NCBI GenBank assembly: GCA_900756555.1
Contig: CAAEKP010000105.1
Coordinates: 1-20,514 of the forward strand
Origin: Peptococcaceae bacterium
Lineage (GTDB): Bacteria > Bacillota > Peptococcia > Peptococcales > Peptococcaceae
Direction: 5' to 3'
Length of the DNA stretch: 20,514 bases
Position 1 is the first letter of the stretch. Every line of letters begins with the position of its first letter. A program made the position numbers and the translations under genes. Shown one piece after another: positions 14,804 to 20,514 of this stretch. Below the pieces are notes generated by a model, which saw only the letters and a program-made list of their open reading frames with translations, did no database searches and was not told the origin of the DNA.

Positions 14804-15067
14804 ATGATGGCAGACAAAGCTCGCGCCACAAAATTATTAAAAACAGCGCGGGGACAACTGGACGGCATTTTAAAAATGGTGGAGGACGATCGTTACTGCA
14901 TTGATATCTCGCAGCAGCTTATGGCCACCGAGGCAATTTTAAATAAAGTCAACAAAGAAATTCTTACCGCTCATCTCAAGCATTGTGTCAGCAACGCCCA
15001 GACACAAGAGGAGCGTGACAAAAAAATTGATGAACTGGTAGCAATGCTGGGGAAATTAATGAAATAG
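14804..15067 (+). CDS. csoR: Copper-sensing repressor CsoR (87 aa)
   Basis: This is an all-helical tetrameric repressor that binds Cu(I) through a Cys-His-Cys site and then releases DNA. Seen: Cys32, His57 and Cys61, the exact 25- and 4-residue spacing of the CsoR site (segments RYCIDI and AHLKHC); an N-terminal helix KLLKTARGQLDGILKMVEDD typical of the family; and no extra metal-site residues of the nickel or formaldehyde sensors RcnR/FrmR at the N-terminus. ATG at 14804 follows GGAGAGG (14791-14797) by 6 nt; ATG at 14807 is equally possible, and the TTG at 14789 is inside the leader. It is the first gene of the copper operon, 14 bp before the barstar gene, and probably represses itself and copA. 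Confidence 0.92.
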   Translation: MMADKARATKLLKTARGQLDGILKMVEDDRYCIDISQQLMATEAILNKVNKEILTAHLKHCVSNAQTQEERDKKIDELVAMLGKLMK

Positions 15068-15081
15068 TTTGGAGGCTTATT

Positions 15082-15498
15082 ATGGAGCGAATGCAAATCG
15101 TGATTGATGGTAGTAAATTTTCAACATTAGAAGGCTTTTACACTGAAATAGATCATCTACTCACAAAAAATTTAAGTTGGCAAACAGGGCATAATCTGGA
15201 TGCTTTTAACGATTTATTACGCGGCGGGTTTGGCGTACATGAATATGAACAGCCCTTGGAAATTCACTGGCTTCATTCAGAAAAAAGCCGGAAGGATTTG
15301 GGCTATAATGCAACAGTGTCCCATTGGAAGGAAATTCTCACATGTTGTCATCCTGCAAGTAGACGCCATGTTGCAGAAAAAATCACAGCCGCACAGAACC
15401 ATACTGGTGAAACCTTATTTGATAAAATTGTTAAAATTATTTTAGACACCGACAATAGTGGACATGACTGCATCTTAATATTAGACAACGAACCTTAA
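15082..15498 (+). CDS. Barstar family RNase inhibitor, orphan (138 aa)
   Basis: Barstar-type proteins bind and block barnase-like secreted RNases. Seen: the N-terminal IVIDGSKFSTLEGFYTEIDHLL; then WQTGHNLDAFNDLLRGGFG, the helix corresponding to the barstar NLDALWDxLTG signature; an acidic/aromatic surface follows. The C-terminal third is longer than classical barstar (about 90 aa) and unassigned. ATG at 15082 with GGAGG at 15071-15075. The gene is AT-richer than csoR and copA on either side. No barnase, ribonuclease toxin or polymorphic-toxin C-terminus is visible in the window. Lying inside a copper operon 14 bp after csoR, it would be made under copper control, which is unexpected for an immunity protein. 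Confidence 0.8.
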   Translation: MERMQIVIDGSKFSTLEGFYTEIDHLLTKNLSWQTGHNLDAFNDLLRGGFGVHEYEQPLEIHWLHSEKSRKDLGYNATVSHWKEILTCCHPASRRHVAEKITAAQNHTGETLFDKIVKIILDTDNSGHDCILILDNEP

Positions 15499-15511
15499 TC
15501 AAAATTACAAA

Positions 15512-15527
15512 TGTTTCGTGTGAAACA
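15512..15527 (+). promoter_or_regulatory. parS-like site A
   Basis: TGTTTCGTGTGAAACA, two central mismatches to the ParB-binding consensus TGTTNCACGTGAAACA. The arms extend to 9 bp each (15509-15530). It lies in the 52-bp gap between the barstar gene and the next gene. Confidence 0.5.
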
Positions 15528-15550
15528 TTTTATATAGTGAGGTGACCTTT

Positions 15551-15976
15551 ATGATTGAAATTGCAATGCACACAGCGGATAACGGTTGGTGGAAGCAGCT
15601 GATTTTGTTGTTTGCACGGCCTAGTACTTCCTTTGCAATTCATTGCTGGCAGGATGAGCCGCAGTGGATTGCCGCGGCGCAGCAGTTTGGCACGACGCAG
15701 CAATCGCCAGATGGATTCGCCGGTGTTGTGGTGGCTGGTGTGATCACACAGCCATTGATTGATTTTTTGCAGCACACAGACAAACCGACTGACACAGAAC
15801 TCTATAACAAGCAGACACCCTTCTTCTCCATTTTTCTGGAAGGATGCAGCTCTGAACATTACGGCACAGAGCTGCACATCACAGCGCCGCCGGAACAGAT
15901 TGACGGCTTACCGCAGCTGTTGCGGCAATTATCTGTGTTAGATGCGGTAGAAATGGGCATTCTGGAAATAGAATGA
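15551..15976 (+). CDS. Unknown protein in the copper operon (141 aa)
   Basis: I do not recognise the family. It is soluble, with no signal peptide or membrane segment. Seen: an N-terminal EIAMHTADNGWWKQLILLF, a central VVVAGVITQPLIDFLQH and a C-terminal LLRQLSVLDAVEMGILEIE; it looks like a small alpha/beta fold. It has two Cys (one in HCWQDE, one in EGCSSEH), not spaced as a metal site. ATG at 15551 follows GAGGTGA with about 6-nt spacing; a GTG at 15542 is within that site. It sits between an orphan barstar and copA and is bracketed by two parS-like sites. It may pair with the barstar, but it does not look like barnase: no barnase catalytic pattern is seen. Confidence 0.7.
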   Translation: MIEIAMHTADNGWWKQLILLFARPSTSFAIHCWQDEPQWIAAAQQFGTTQQSPDGFAGVVVAGVITQPLIDFLQHTDKPTDTELYNKQTPFFSIFLEGCSSEHYGTELHITAPPEQIDGLPQLLRQLSVLDAVEMGILEIE

Positions 15977-16007
15977 CCAACAGCACTGTCGAATATAAAA
16001 TTGCAAA

Positions 16008-16023
16008 TGTTCCACGTGAAACA
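16008..16023 (+). promoter_or_regulatory. parS site B (exact consensus match)
   Basis: TGTTCCACGTGAAACA matches the classic parS consensus TGTTNCACGTGAAACA at every position. It is embedded in a 36-bp palindrome (15998-16033) with a single unmatched pair; the outer arms are AAATTGCAAATG and CATTTGCAATTT. It is located in the 87-bp gap before copA. Confidence 0.8.
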
Positions 16024-16063
16024 TTTGCAATTTCAACAATCAATTTTGTGAGGTGAACCAATC

Positions 16064-18937
16064 ATGAACGAAAAATTTGATATTACCGGCATGACTTGTT
16101 CAGCCTGTTCGTCGCGAGTAGAAAAATGCGTCAGCAAACTGGACGGTATGCAGGAAGTATCGGTCAATTTACTGACCAACAGTATGCAGGTGGCGTTTGA
16201 TGCCGATAAATTATCCAGCGATGATATTATCGCGGCAGTCACACAGGCAGGTTATGGCGCCAGCGTAAAAGCAGAGCACAACGCAGCGGCATCGACAGCC
16301 GCAGCAAAGCCGCGGGAGAATCCGCTGGAAGCCCAATTAAAAGAAATGAAGCGGCGACTGATTATCTCATTTGCCTTTTTGATTCCGCTGATGTATGTGT
16401 CCATGGGGCACATGATTGGTCTGCCGCTGCCCGCTTTTCTGAGCGGACACGAAAATGCCGTCAGCTTTGCCTTTACCCAATTTTTGCTGGCGCTGCCTGT
16501 GGTCTACATCAATCGCAAATTTTATATCAAAGGCTTTCAATCCCTGCTGCACGGCGCGCCCAACATGGACAGCCTGATTGCCATCGGCTCCGGCGCAGCA
16601 CTGACCTATGGCATATTCGCCATCTATCGCATGAGCTACGGCCTGGGGCATGGCAATATGGAGCTGGTGAGCCGTTATCACATGGATTTATATTTTGAAT
16701 CAGCCGCTATGATTTTGGCGCTGATTACGGTGGGAAAATATTTAGAAACCCGCTCCAAAGGCAAAACAAGCGAAGCTTTAAGCAAACTGATGGATCTGGC
16801 ACCCAAAACCGCCACCGTGGAACGGGATGGTCAGCTGTTAGAAATTCCTGTGGAACAAGTGCTGGTGGGTGACACCGTTGTGGTAAAACCGGGCCAGCGC
16901 ATTCCCGTGGACGGGCAGATTACCCAGGGCAGCACCAGCGTGGATCAATCGGCCATCACGGGCGAGAGCATACCTGTGGAAAAAGAGCCGGGCGACACCG
17001 TTATCGCCGCCACCATCAACAAGGGCGGCTTCATTCGCTTCACTGCCGCCAAAGTGGGCGACGACACCACCTTCGCGCAAATTATTCGTCTGGTGGAAGA
17101 TGCTTCCGCCACCAAAGCACCCATCGCCAAACTTGCTGATAAAATTGCCGGTGTATTTGTGCCTGTGGTAATCTCCATCGCGCTGCTCACCGCTGCGGTA
17201 TGGCTGCTGCTGGGCGCTGCCTTTGAGTTTGCTTTAACCTGCGCCATCAGCGTGCTGGTTATCTCCTGCCCTTGCGCACTGGGACTGGCCACGCCAGTAG
17301 CTATCATGGTGGGCACTGGCAAGGGTGCTGAGCACGGCATTCTGATTAAATCAGGCCAGGCGCTGGAAACTGCGCACAACATCAACACCGTTGTATTGGA
17401 CAAAACTGGCACTATCACTCAGGGCAAACCAGTAGTGACTGATGTGCAGACAACCTTTGCTGACGTGCAGCAGTTTATCGCTGTCGCTGCCGCCCTGGAA
17501 CAAGGCAGTGAGCATCCACTGGCAGAAGCTGTGCTGCACTACGCAGCTGAACAAAAAGTTTACGCCGCCACAGCAGAACAATTTCAATCACTGCCGGGCA
17601 AAGGCGTGCAGGCTGTTGTTGACGGGCAGCAATATTACGCGGGCAATCGCCGCTTAATGGAAGAAAAAAATATTTCTCTGCGCAGTTGGGAAGATGCGTT
17701 GCAGCAATTAACCGGCGCAGGCAAAACACCGCTCATCTTTGCCGATGATACGCAAGTCATCGGTTTAATCGGCGCAGCGGATATTGTGAAGCCTACCAGC
17801 CAGCAGGCAATCCAGCAGCTCAAACAGATGGGTGTGCAGGTAGTGATGCTCACTGGTGACAATGCCCGCACCGCCGCAGCCATTCAGCAGCAACTGGATA
17901 TTGACGAAGTGATTGCCGAAGTTTTGCCGCAGGATAAAGCACAGCGCATTGCCGCATTGCAGTCGCAGGGCAAAACTGTGGCTATGGTGGGCGACGGCAT
18001 CAACGATGCACCCGCTTTGGCGCGCGCCGATGTGGGGCTGGCTATCGGTGCCGGCACGGATGTAGCATTGGAGAGCGCTGACATTGTGCTGATGAAAAAC
18101 GATTTGTTGGATGTGGTCACTGCCATTCAGTTGAGCAAGGCTGTCATTCGCAACATCAAACAGAATTTGTTCTGGGCCTTCTTTTATAACTGTCTGGGCA
18201 TCCCACTGGCCGCCGGATTATTCTATCACTGGACACATTGGCTGCTCAATCCAATGTTCGCCGCCGCGGCCATGAGCTTCAGCAGTATCTTTGTAGTCAG
18301 CAATGCGCTGCGTTTGCGCTGGTTCCAACCTGTGCTGCCTGCCGCTGCTGAGCAGCAGGATAAACCAAACACAGTGCAAACGGTCAACATTGTCACTGCA
18401 CTGCTATCCGAGCAGAATAAGAAAATCCAATCTGCCCCACTGTTGCATAAAACAATGCAGATCAGCGGCATGATGTGTCCGCATTGTCAGAACACCGTTA
18501 CCAAAACACTGAACGCACTGGATGGCGTAACCGCCACCGTCAGTCTGGAGGATAACGCGGCCTACATTACCTCCACTGGCGCAACCAGTGATGAAGTCAT
18601 GCGGCAAGCCATCACCGACGAAGGCTATCAGGTGATTGCGCTAACCGATGATAAAAATAGTAATAAAAATGTTTCACATGAAACATTTGCAAATTCAAAT
18701 CAAAAGGAGAACACAACCATGAAAAAAACTATGAAAATTGAAGGCATGATGTGCCCACACTGCCAGAACGCTGTTACCAAAGCTCTGAATGGATTGGATG
18801 GCGTGACCGCCACCGTTAGCCTGGAGGACAAAGCCGCTTACATCACCACCGATGGTACCACCAGCGACGAAGCCATGAAACAAGTGGTAATCGACGGCGG
18901 CTACAAAGTAATCTCTCTGACCGACGACGCACAGTAA
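16064..18937 (+). CDS. copA: Copper-exporting P1B-1 ATPase with C-terminal CopZ-like domains (957 aa)
   Basis: This pumps Cu(I) out of the cytoplasm using ATP. Seen in order: an N-terminal HMA domain with GMTCSAC (9-15); membrane helices from about 105; actuator GES; the CPC metal site in SCPCALG (402-404); the phosphorylated Asp446 in DKTGT; SEHPLAE; MLTGDN; GDGINDAP from 643; FYNCLG and MSFSS in the last two helices, the Cu(I)-type residues; then two further HMA domains, each with GMMCPHC (Cys805/808 and 897/900). Typical CopA ends after the last helix, so the tail is unusual. The two tail HMAs are near-duplicates, and the linker between them carries a parS-like site and a ribosome site, so the second is probably also a free CopZ. 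ATG at 16064 follows GAGGTGA at good spacing. It is the last gene of the csoR operon and ends at a strong terminator. Confidence 0.95.
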   Translation: MNEKFDITGMTCSACSSRVEKCVSKLDGMQEVSVNLLTNSMQVAFDADKLSSDDIIAAVTQAGYGASVKAEHNAAASTAAAKPRENPLEAQLKEMKRRLIISFAFLIPLMYVSMGHMIGLPLPAFLSGHENAVSFAFTQFLLALPVVYINRKFYIKGFQSLLHGAPNMDSLIAIGSGAALTYGIFAIYRMSYGLGHGNMELVSRYHMDLYFESAAMILALITVGKYLETRSKGKTSEALSKLMDLAPKTATVERDGQLLEIPVEQVLVGDTVVVKPGQRIPVDGQITQGSTSVDQSAITGESIPVEKEPGDTVIAATINKGGFIRFTAAKVGDDTTFAQIIRLVEDASATKAPIAKLADKIAGVFVPVVISIALLTAAVWLLLGAAFEFALTCAISVLVISCPCALGLATPVAIMVGTGKGAEHGILIKSGQALETAHNINTVVLDKTGTITQGKPVVTDVQTTFADVQQFIAVAAALEQGSEHPLAEAVLHYAAEQKVYAATAEQFQSLPGKGVQAVVDGQQYYAGNRRLMEEKNISLRSWEDALQQLTGAGKTPLIFADDTQVIGLIGAADIVKPTSQQAIQQLKQMGVQVVMLTGDNARTAAAIQQQLDIDEVIAEVLPQDKAQRIAALQSQGKTVAMVGDGINDAPALARADVGLAIGAGTDVALESADIVLMKNDLLDVVTAIQLSKAVIRNIKQNLFWAFFYNCLGIPLAAGLFYHWTHWLLNPMFAAAAMSFSSIFVVSNALRLRWFQPVLPAAAEQQDKPNTVQTVNIVTALLSEQNKKIQSAPLLHKTMQISGMMCPHCQNTVTKTLNALDGVTATVSLEDNAAYITSTGATSDEVMRQAITDEGYQVIALTDDKNSNKNVSHETFANSNQKENTTMKKTMKIEGMMCPHCQNAVTKALNGLDGVTATVSLEDKAAYITTDGTTSDEAMKQVVIDGGYKVISLTDDAQ
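18670..18685 (+). promoter_or_regulatory. parS-like site C inside the copA frame
   Basis: TGTTTCACATGAAACA, one mismatch to the consensus (G to A in the centre). The 11-bp arms and flanks (18667-18688) continue into TTGCAAATT as in the other copies. It is translated as NVSHETFAN in the linker between the two CopZ-like domains, which indicates that this stretch was, or still is, intergenic. Confidence 0.6.
18719..18937 (+). CDS. copZ: Possible separate copper chaperone CopZ from an internal start (72 aa)
   Basis: The last HMA domain of the copA frame begins MKKTMKIEGMMCPHC at an ATG (18719) preceded by AAAGGAG (18703-18709) at 9-nt spacing, exactly as a free-standing copZ would. CopZ is a cytosolic Cu(I) chaperone using CxxC to hand copper to CopA or CsoR. 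Length (72 aa) and composition match a stand-alone CopZ. It is in the same frame as copA, so it could be made both as a fusion tail and as a free protein. Confidence 0.55.
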   Translation: MKKTMKIEGMMCPHCQNAVTKALNGLDGVTATVSLEDKAAYITTDGTTSDEAMKQVVIDGGYKVISLTDDAQ

Positions 18938-18940
18938 AAC

Positions 18941-18986
18941 AAAAAAGACTGAGACAAAACGAGAAGTTGTTGTCTCAGTCTTTTTT
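18941..18986. terminator. Bidirectional terminator after the copper operon
   Basis: Arms 18941-18957 and 18970-18986 form a perfect 17-bp stem with A6 at the left base and T7 at the right. It lies between the converging copA and DUF4177 genes and serves both. Confidence 0.92.
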
Positions 18987-19174
18987 TATTCCGCATCTTT
19001 TTCAAAAATTAAATCAATATCTTCCAAACGTCCATCCATACCAACCTCTGTCGGCACATAGCCCGCATAACGATACCCTTTCTGGGCATATTCCGCAATA
19101 ATTTTTCTGTGCTCCGTTAAACTGGAACCGCTCCAACTTGCCACATGAACATGTACAAAATCATATTCTTTCAT
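18986..19174 (-). CDS. DUF4177-like small protein (62 aa)
   Basis: It resembles the DUF4177 family: KEYDFVHVHV, then an amphipathic helix (TEHRKIIAEYAQKGYRYAGYVPTEV) and a final strand IDLIFEKD. Relatives are small soluble proteins of unknown function. ATG at 19174 follows AGAGGAAG. It is the last gene of the leftward cluster; its stop codon lies in the shared terminator. Confidence 0.75.
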   Translation of the reverse strand: MKEYDFVHVHVASWSGSSLTEHRKIIAEYAQKGYRYAGYVPTEVGMDGRLEDIDLIFEKDAE

Positions 19175-19254
19175 CGCACTTCCTCTACTTTCTCTTTACA
19201 GTAGAAACAATCTTGCAGCCAATTTTGTGGATGTGGGTCAGTATAAATTGCAAA

Positions 19255-19270
19255 TGTTTCACATGAAACA
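19255..19270 (+). promoter_or_regulatory. parS-like site D
   Basis: TGTTTCACATGAAACA, identical to sites C and E and in the same orientation. The left flank AAATTGCAAA matches that of site B. It is in the 120-bp gap between two minus-strand genes. Confidence 0.6.
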
Positions 19271-19294
19271 TTTTTCTTATCTCGATTACAATTC

Positions 19295-19516
19295 TTATTT
19301 TTCCAATGCTTTCCGTTTTGCTCTCTTGTTTTCATGAAATAAATTTGCTACATTCAATCCCAACGCGGCACAGCCTAACGCCAGATTCACAATCTTCAAT
19401 GCAGGCACATGATCTTCTTTTCTGGCCTTGGCTACTGCTCTGCCGTTCATCACCACCACCGACGCACTTGCCGCTGTAAGCAACTGCAATACTCTTACCA
19501 TAATTCCTTTCTTCAT
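19295..19516 (-). CDS. Small membrane-associated protein (73 aa)
   Basis: Not recognised. One or two hydrophobic stretches are seen (LQLLTAASASVVVMNG and IVNLALGCAALGLNVANLF), separated and followed by Lys/Arg-rich segments (AKARKED, NKRAKRKALEK). ATG at 19516 follows GGAGAA by 6 nt. It is a member of the leftward cluster of small genes. Confidence 0.68.
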   Translation of the reverse strand: MKKGIMVRVLQLLTAASASVVVMNGRAVAKARKEDHVPALKIVNLALGCAALGLNVANLFHENKRAKRKALEK

Positions 19517-19565
19517 TACACATTCTCCTTTCCATTACTGCAACAATTACTACAATGTTTCCTGC

Positions 19566-19817
19566 TCAGTCTTTCCAATTCCACCATTTTAACAAATGCG
19601 GCTCTTGCTGCTCCATCGGCGTGCTTGCATAATATACCGCACACCGATACACATACAATACGCAGCGGTCTACCTGCTCACCCTTGCGTACACATTCCAG
19701 CTGATACAAATCCTCTGGATTTGCGCCGCGCAAAGAATCTATCGTTGGATAGCCGATCGCAATTAAGTCCTGCTCTGTTTCCTTCCCCACGCCAGGAATC
19801 TGCCGCAGTTCACCCAT
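19566..19817 (-). CDS. Cdd1-like helix-hairpin-helix protein (83 aa)
   Basis: It resembles the 'pathogenicity locus' Cdd1 family, a short helix-hairpin-helix protein. LRQIPGVGKETEQDLIAIGYPTIDSLRG has the IPGVG hairpin; PEDLY, then CVRKGEQVDRCVLYVYRCAVYYAST, contains the conserved VDRCVLYVxRCAVYYA block. DNA binding is suggested by the HhH motif, but no activity is established here. ATG at 19817 follows AGGAGG (19825-19830) by 7 nt. That ribosome site lies in the end of the upstream gene, whose TGA (19820-19822) ends 2 nt before this ATG, so the two are tightly coupled. Confidence 0.82.
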   Translation of the reverse strand: MGELRQIPGVGKETEQDLIAIGYPTIDSLRGANPEDLYQLECVRKGEQVDRCVLYVYRCAVYYASTPMEQQEPHLLKWWNWKD

Positions 19818-19819
19818 GC

Positions 19820-20059
19820 TCACTCCTCCTTATTCAGCAAACCAATCAGTACCACTATCACACCAAGCCAGAAGGTCAATCCGCCCAATCCAGTGCTCCC
19901 ATTATTTTCTGACGCAAGCAACATAAAATATAAACTAATCAGACAAATCAGAAACCCCATCGCCACTACTTTTTGCAACGATATCTTCCTGCTCCATACC
20001 AGCAGCACCACAGCCCAACAAAACAACGCTGCCAACAAAATAAAAAATAAAAGCTGCAC
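19820..20059 (-). CDS. Small membrane protein (79 aa)
   Basis: Not recognised. Three hydrophobic segments are seen: about 2-22 (QLLFFILLAALFCWAVVLLVW), 32-49 and 57-75 (GLTFWLGVIVVLIGLL). GTG at 20059 follows AGGAGG (complement of 20065-20070) by 5 nt. Translationally coupled to the Cdd1-like gene downstream. Confidence 0.72.
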   Translation of the reverse strand: MQLLFFILLAALFCWAVVLLVWSRKISLQKVVAMGFLICLISLYFMLLASENNGSTGLGGLTFWLGVIVVLIGLLNKEE

Positions 20060-20085
20060 TTTAACCTCCTTTACTAATTTGCAAA

Positions 20086-20101
20086 TGTTTCACATGAAAC
20101 A
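20086..20101 (+). promoter_or_regulatory. parS-like site E
   Basis: TGTTTCACATGAAACA, with the left flank TTTGCAAA. It lies in the 47-bp gap between the partial gene at the right edge and the 79-aa membrane protein gene. Confidence 0.6.
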
Positions 20102-20106
20102 TTCGC

Positions 20107-20514
20107 TTAGCACTGATACTCGTTGCAGGGGAAATTTAATTCAATCACTGCATCCTCACACACTGACAGCGCAAAAATAAATTCCCACTGCACAATATCC
20201 ACCGGTTCAAAATAAGTGGACGAGGTAACCACATCCACGCCGCGCTGTTTCGATTTTATCTGGTCATTCTTCATCCAGGTGCCGCTGCCAGGACACTGCT
20301 CCATTTTTTCAAACAAAGTTCCTTTTACAACTTCCCGCGGTTTATCCCCCGGAGCACAGTCATGAATGCCATACATCTCATCAATAATCGGCGGCGTAAT
20401 CTCATATTCCACTTCCACATAATAATAAGGCAGCAAATAGCCCATCTGGATGCGATTTTCTTCCGGTATTTCTTCGTGCTTATAGTCCAGTACGGTCAAC
20501 ACGTGGGTTTGCCC
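20107..20514 (-). CDS. Unknown protein, N-terminus beyond the right edge
   Basis: The frame is open to the last base of the window, so the true start lies outside. The visible 136 codons encode a soluble acidic protein with GYLLPYYYVEVEYEITPP, CAPGDKPREVVKGTLF and a C-terminal VQWEFIFALSVCEDAVIELNF. I do not recognise a family. An internal GTG at 20502 has no ribosome site visible. It is the first visible gene of the leftward cluster. Confidence 0.6.
   Translation of the reverse strand, partial: GQTHVLTVLDYKHEEIPEENRIQMGYLLPYYYVEVEYEITPPIIDEMYGIHDCAPGDKPREVVKGTLFEKMEQCPGSGTWMKNDQIKSKQRGVDVVTSSTYFEPVDIVQWEFIFALSVCEDAVIELNFPCNEYQC

Larger units (their letters stand above)
18446..18937 (+). repeat. 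Tandem duplicate of a CopZ-like HMA segment
   Basis: Segments about 18446-18652 and 18719-18934 are close copies. They share GMMCPHCQN, VTK, LDGVTATVSLED, AAYIT, TSDE and LTDD at the same spacing, with silent third-base differences throughout. This points to a tandem copZ duplication that is not recent. The first copy is joined to copA; the second keeps its own ribosome site. Confidence 0.85.

Noticed and set aside
19555..19562. A sixth parS-like half site (AATGTTTCC)
   Set aside because: Only one arm is present, and the following bases do not continue the palindrome.
15512..20101. The palindromes as CsoR operators or copper-box repeats
   Set aside because: CsoR sites are C/G-tract palindromes; these are AT-rich with a CACGTG-like core and also occur in the non-copper gene cluster on the right.
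1..20514. CRISPR, IS element, tRNA or rRNA
   Set aside because: No regular direct-repeat array, transposase motif, cloverleaf or rRNA core sequence was seen on either strand.

Overview
The window looks like chromosome of a low-to-mid GC Bacillota (Firmicutes), possibly an anaerobe of the Negativicutes or Clostridia. The evidence is strong Shine-Dalgarno sites, frequent TTG starts behind them, many hairpin-plus-U terminators, and families typical of that phylum (DegV, YhgE/Pip, CsoR, Cdd1-type HhH protein, ECF sigma with a DUF4179-type anti-sigma). I cannot name the species. No rRNA, tRNA, IS element, prophage or CRISPR array was seen.

Layout. 1-3000: the start of a leftward gene at the edge, a FluC/CrcB fluoride channel, and a translationally coupled ECF sigma/anti-sigma pair, all on the minus strand. 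3126-3554: a membrane-anchored rhodanese. 3561-3889: a gene-free stretch holding a perfect 24-bp terminator hairpin and then a striking cluster of DnaA-box sequences around an AT-rich core. 3890-9246: a YhgE/Pip membrane protein, a DegV protein and an MFS drug-type exporter of different base composition. 9331-9440: an inverted pair of quasi-palindromes. 9462-13070: a ketopantoate-reductase family enzyme, an HD/DUF429 fusion protein and an RsgA GTPase. 13162-14603: a mini membrane protein, an RNA-like structured intergenic element, an unknown gene that seems to start at ATT, and a lipoprotein. 14723-18937: a copper cluster of csoR, barstar, unknown and copA with C-terminal CopZ-like domains, behind a clear promoter and a CsoR-type operator. 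18986-20514: five small leftward genes, the last cut by the window edge.

How it fits together. The copper cluster should form one CsoR-repressed operon: CsoR senses Cu(I), CopA exports it, and the CopZ-like domains carry it. Its two middle genes (an orphan barstar and an unknown protein) have no obvious copper role. The most unusual signal is not a gene. Five copies of a ParB/parS-type 16-mer (one matching the known parS consensus exactly) lie at 15.5-20.1 kb, in the gaps between genes of two opposed transcription units and once inside the fused copA-copZ reading frame. Such clusters normally mark the origin-proximal domain of a chromosome. With the DnaA-box cluster at 3.6-3.9 kb this suggests a region close to oriC, although dnaA, dnaN, rpmH, mnmEG and parAB are all absent. 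Hand counts suggest C exceeds G on the plus strand on both sides of 3.7 kb, which would put the replication origin beyond the right end and make the DnaA-box cluster a secondary, regulatory or titration site. That question is the main one raised by this window.
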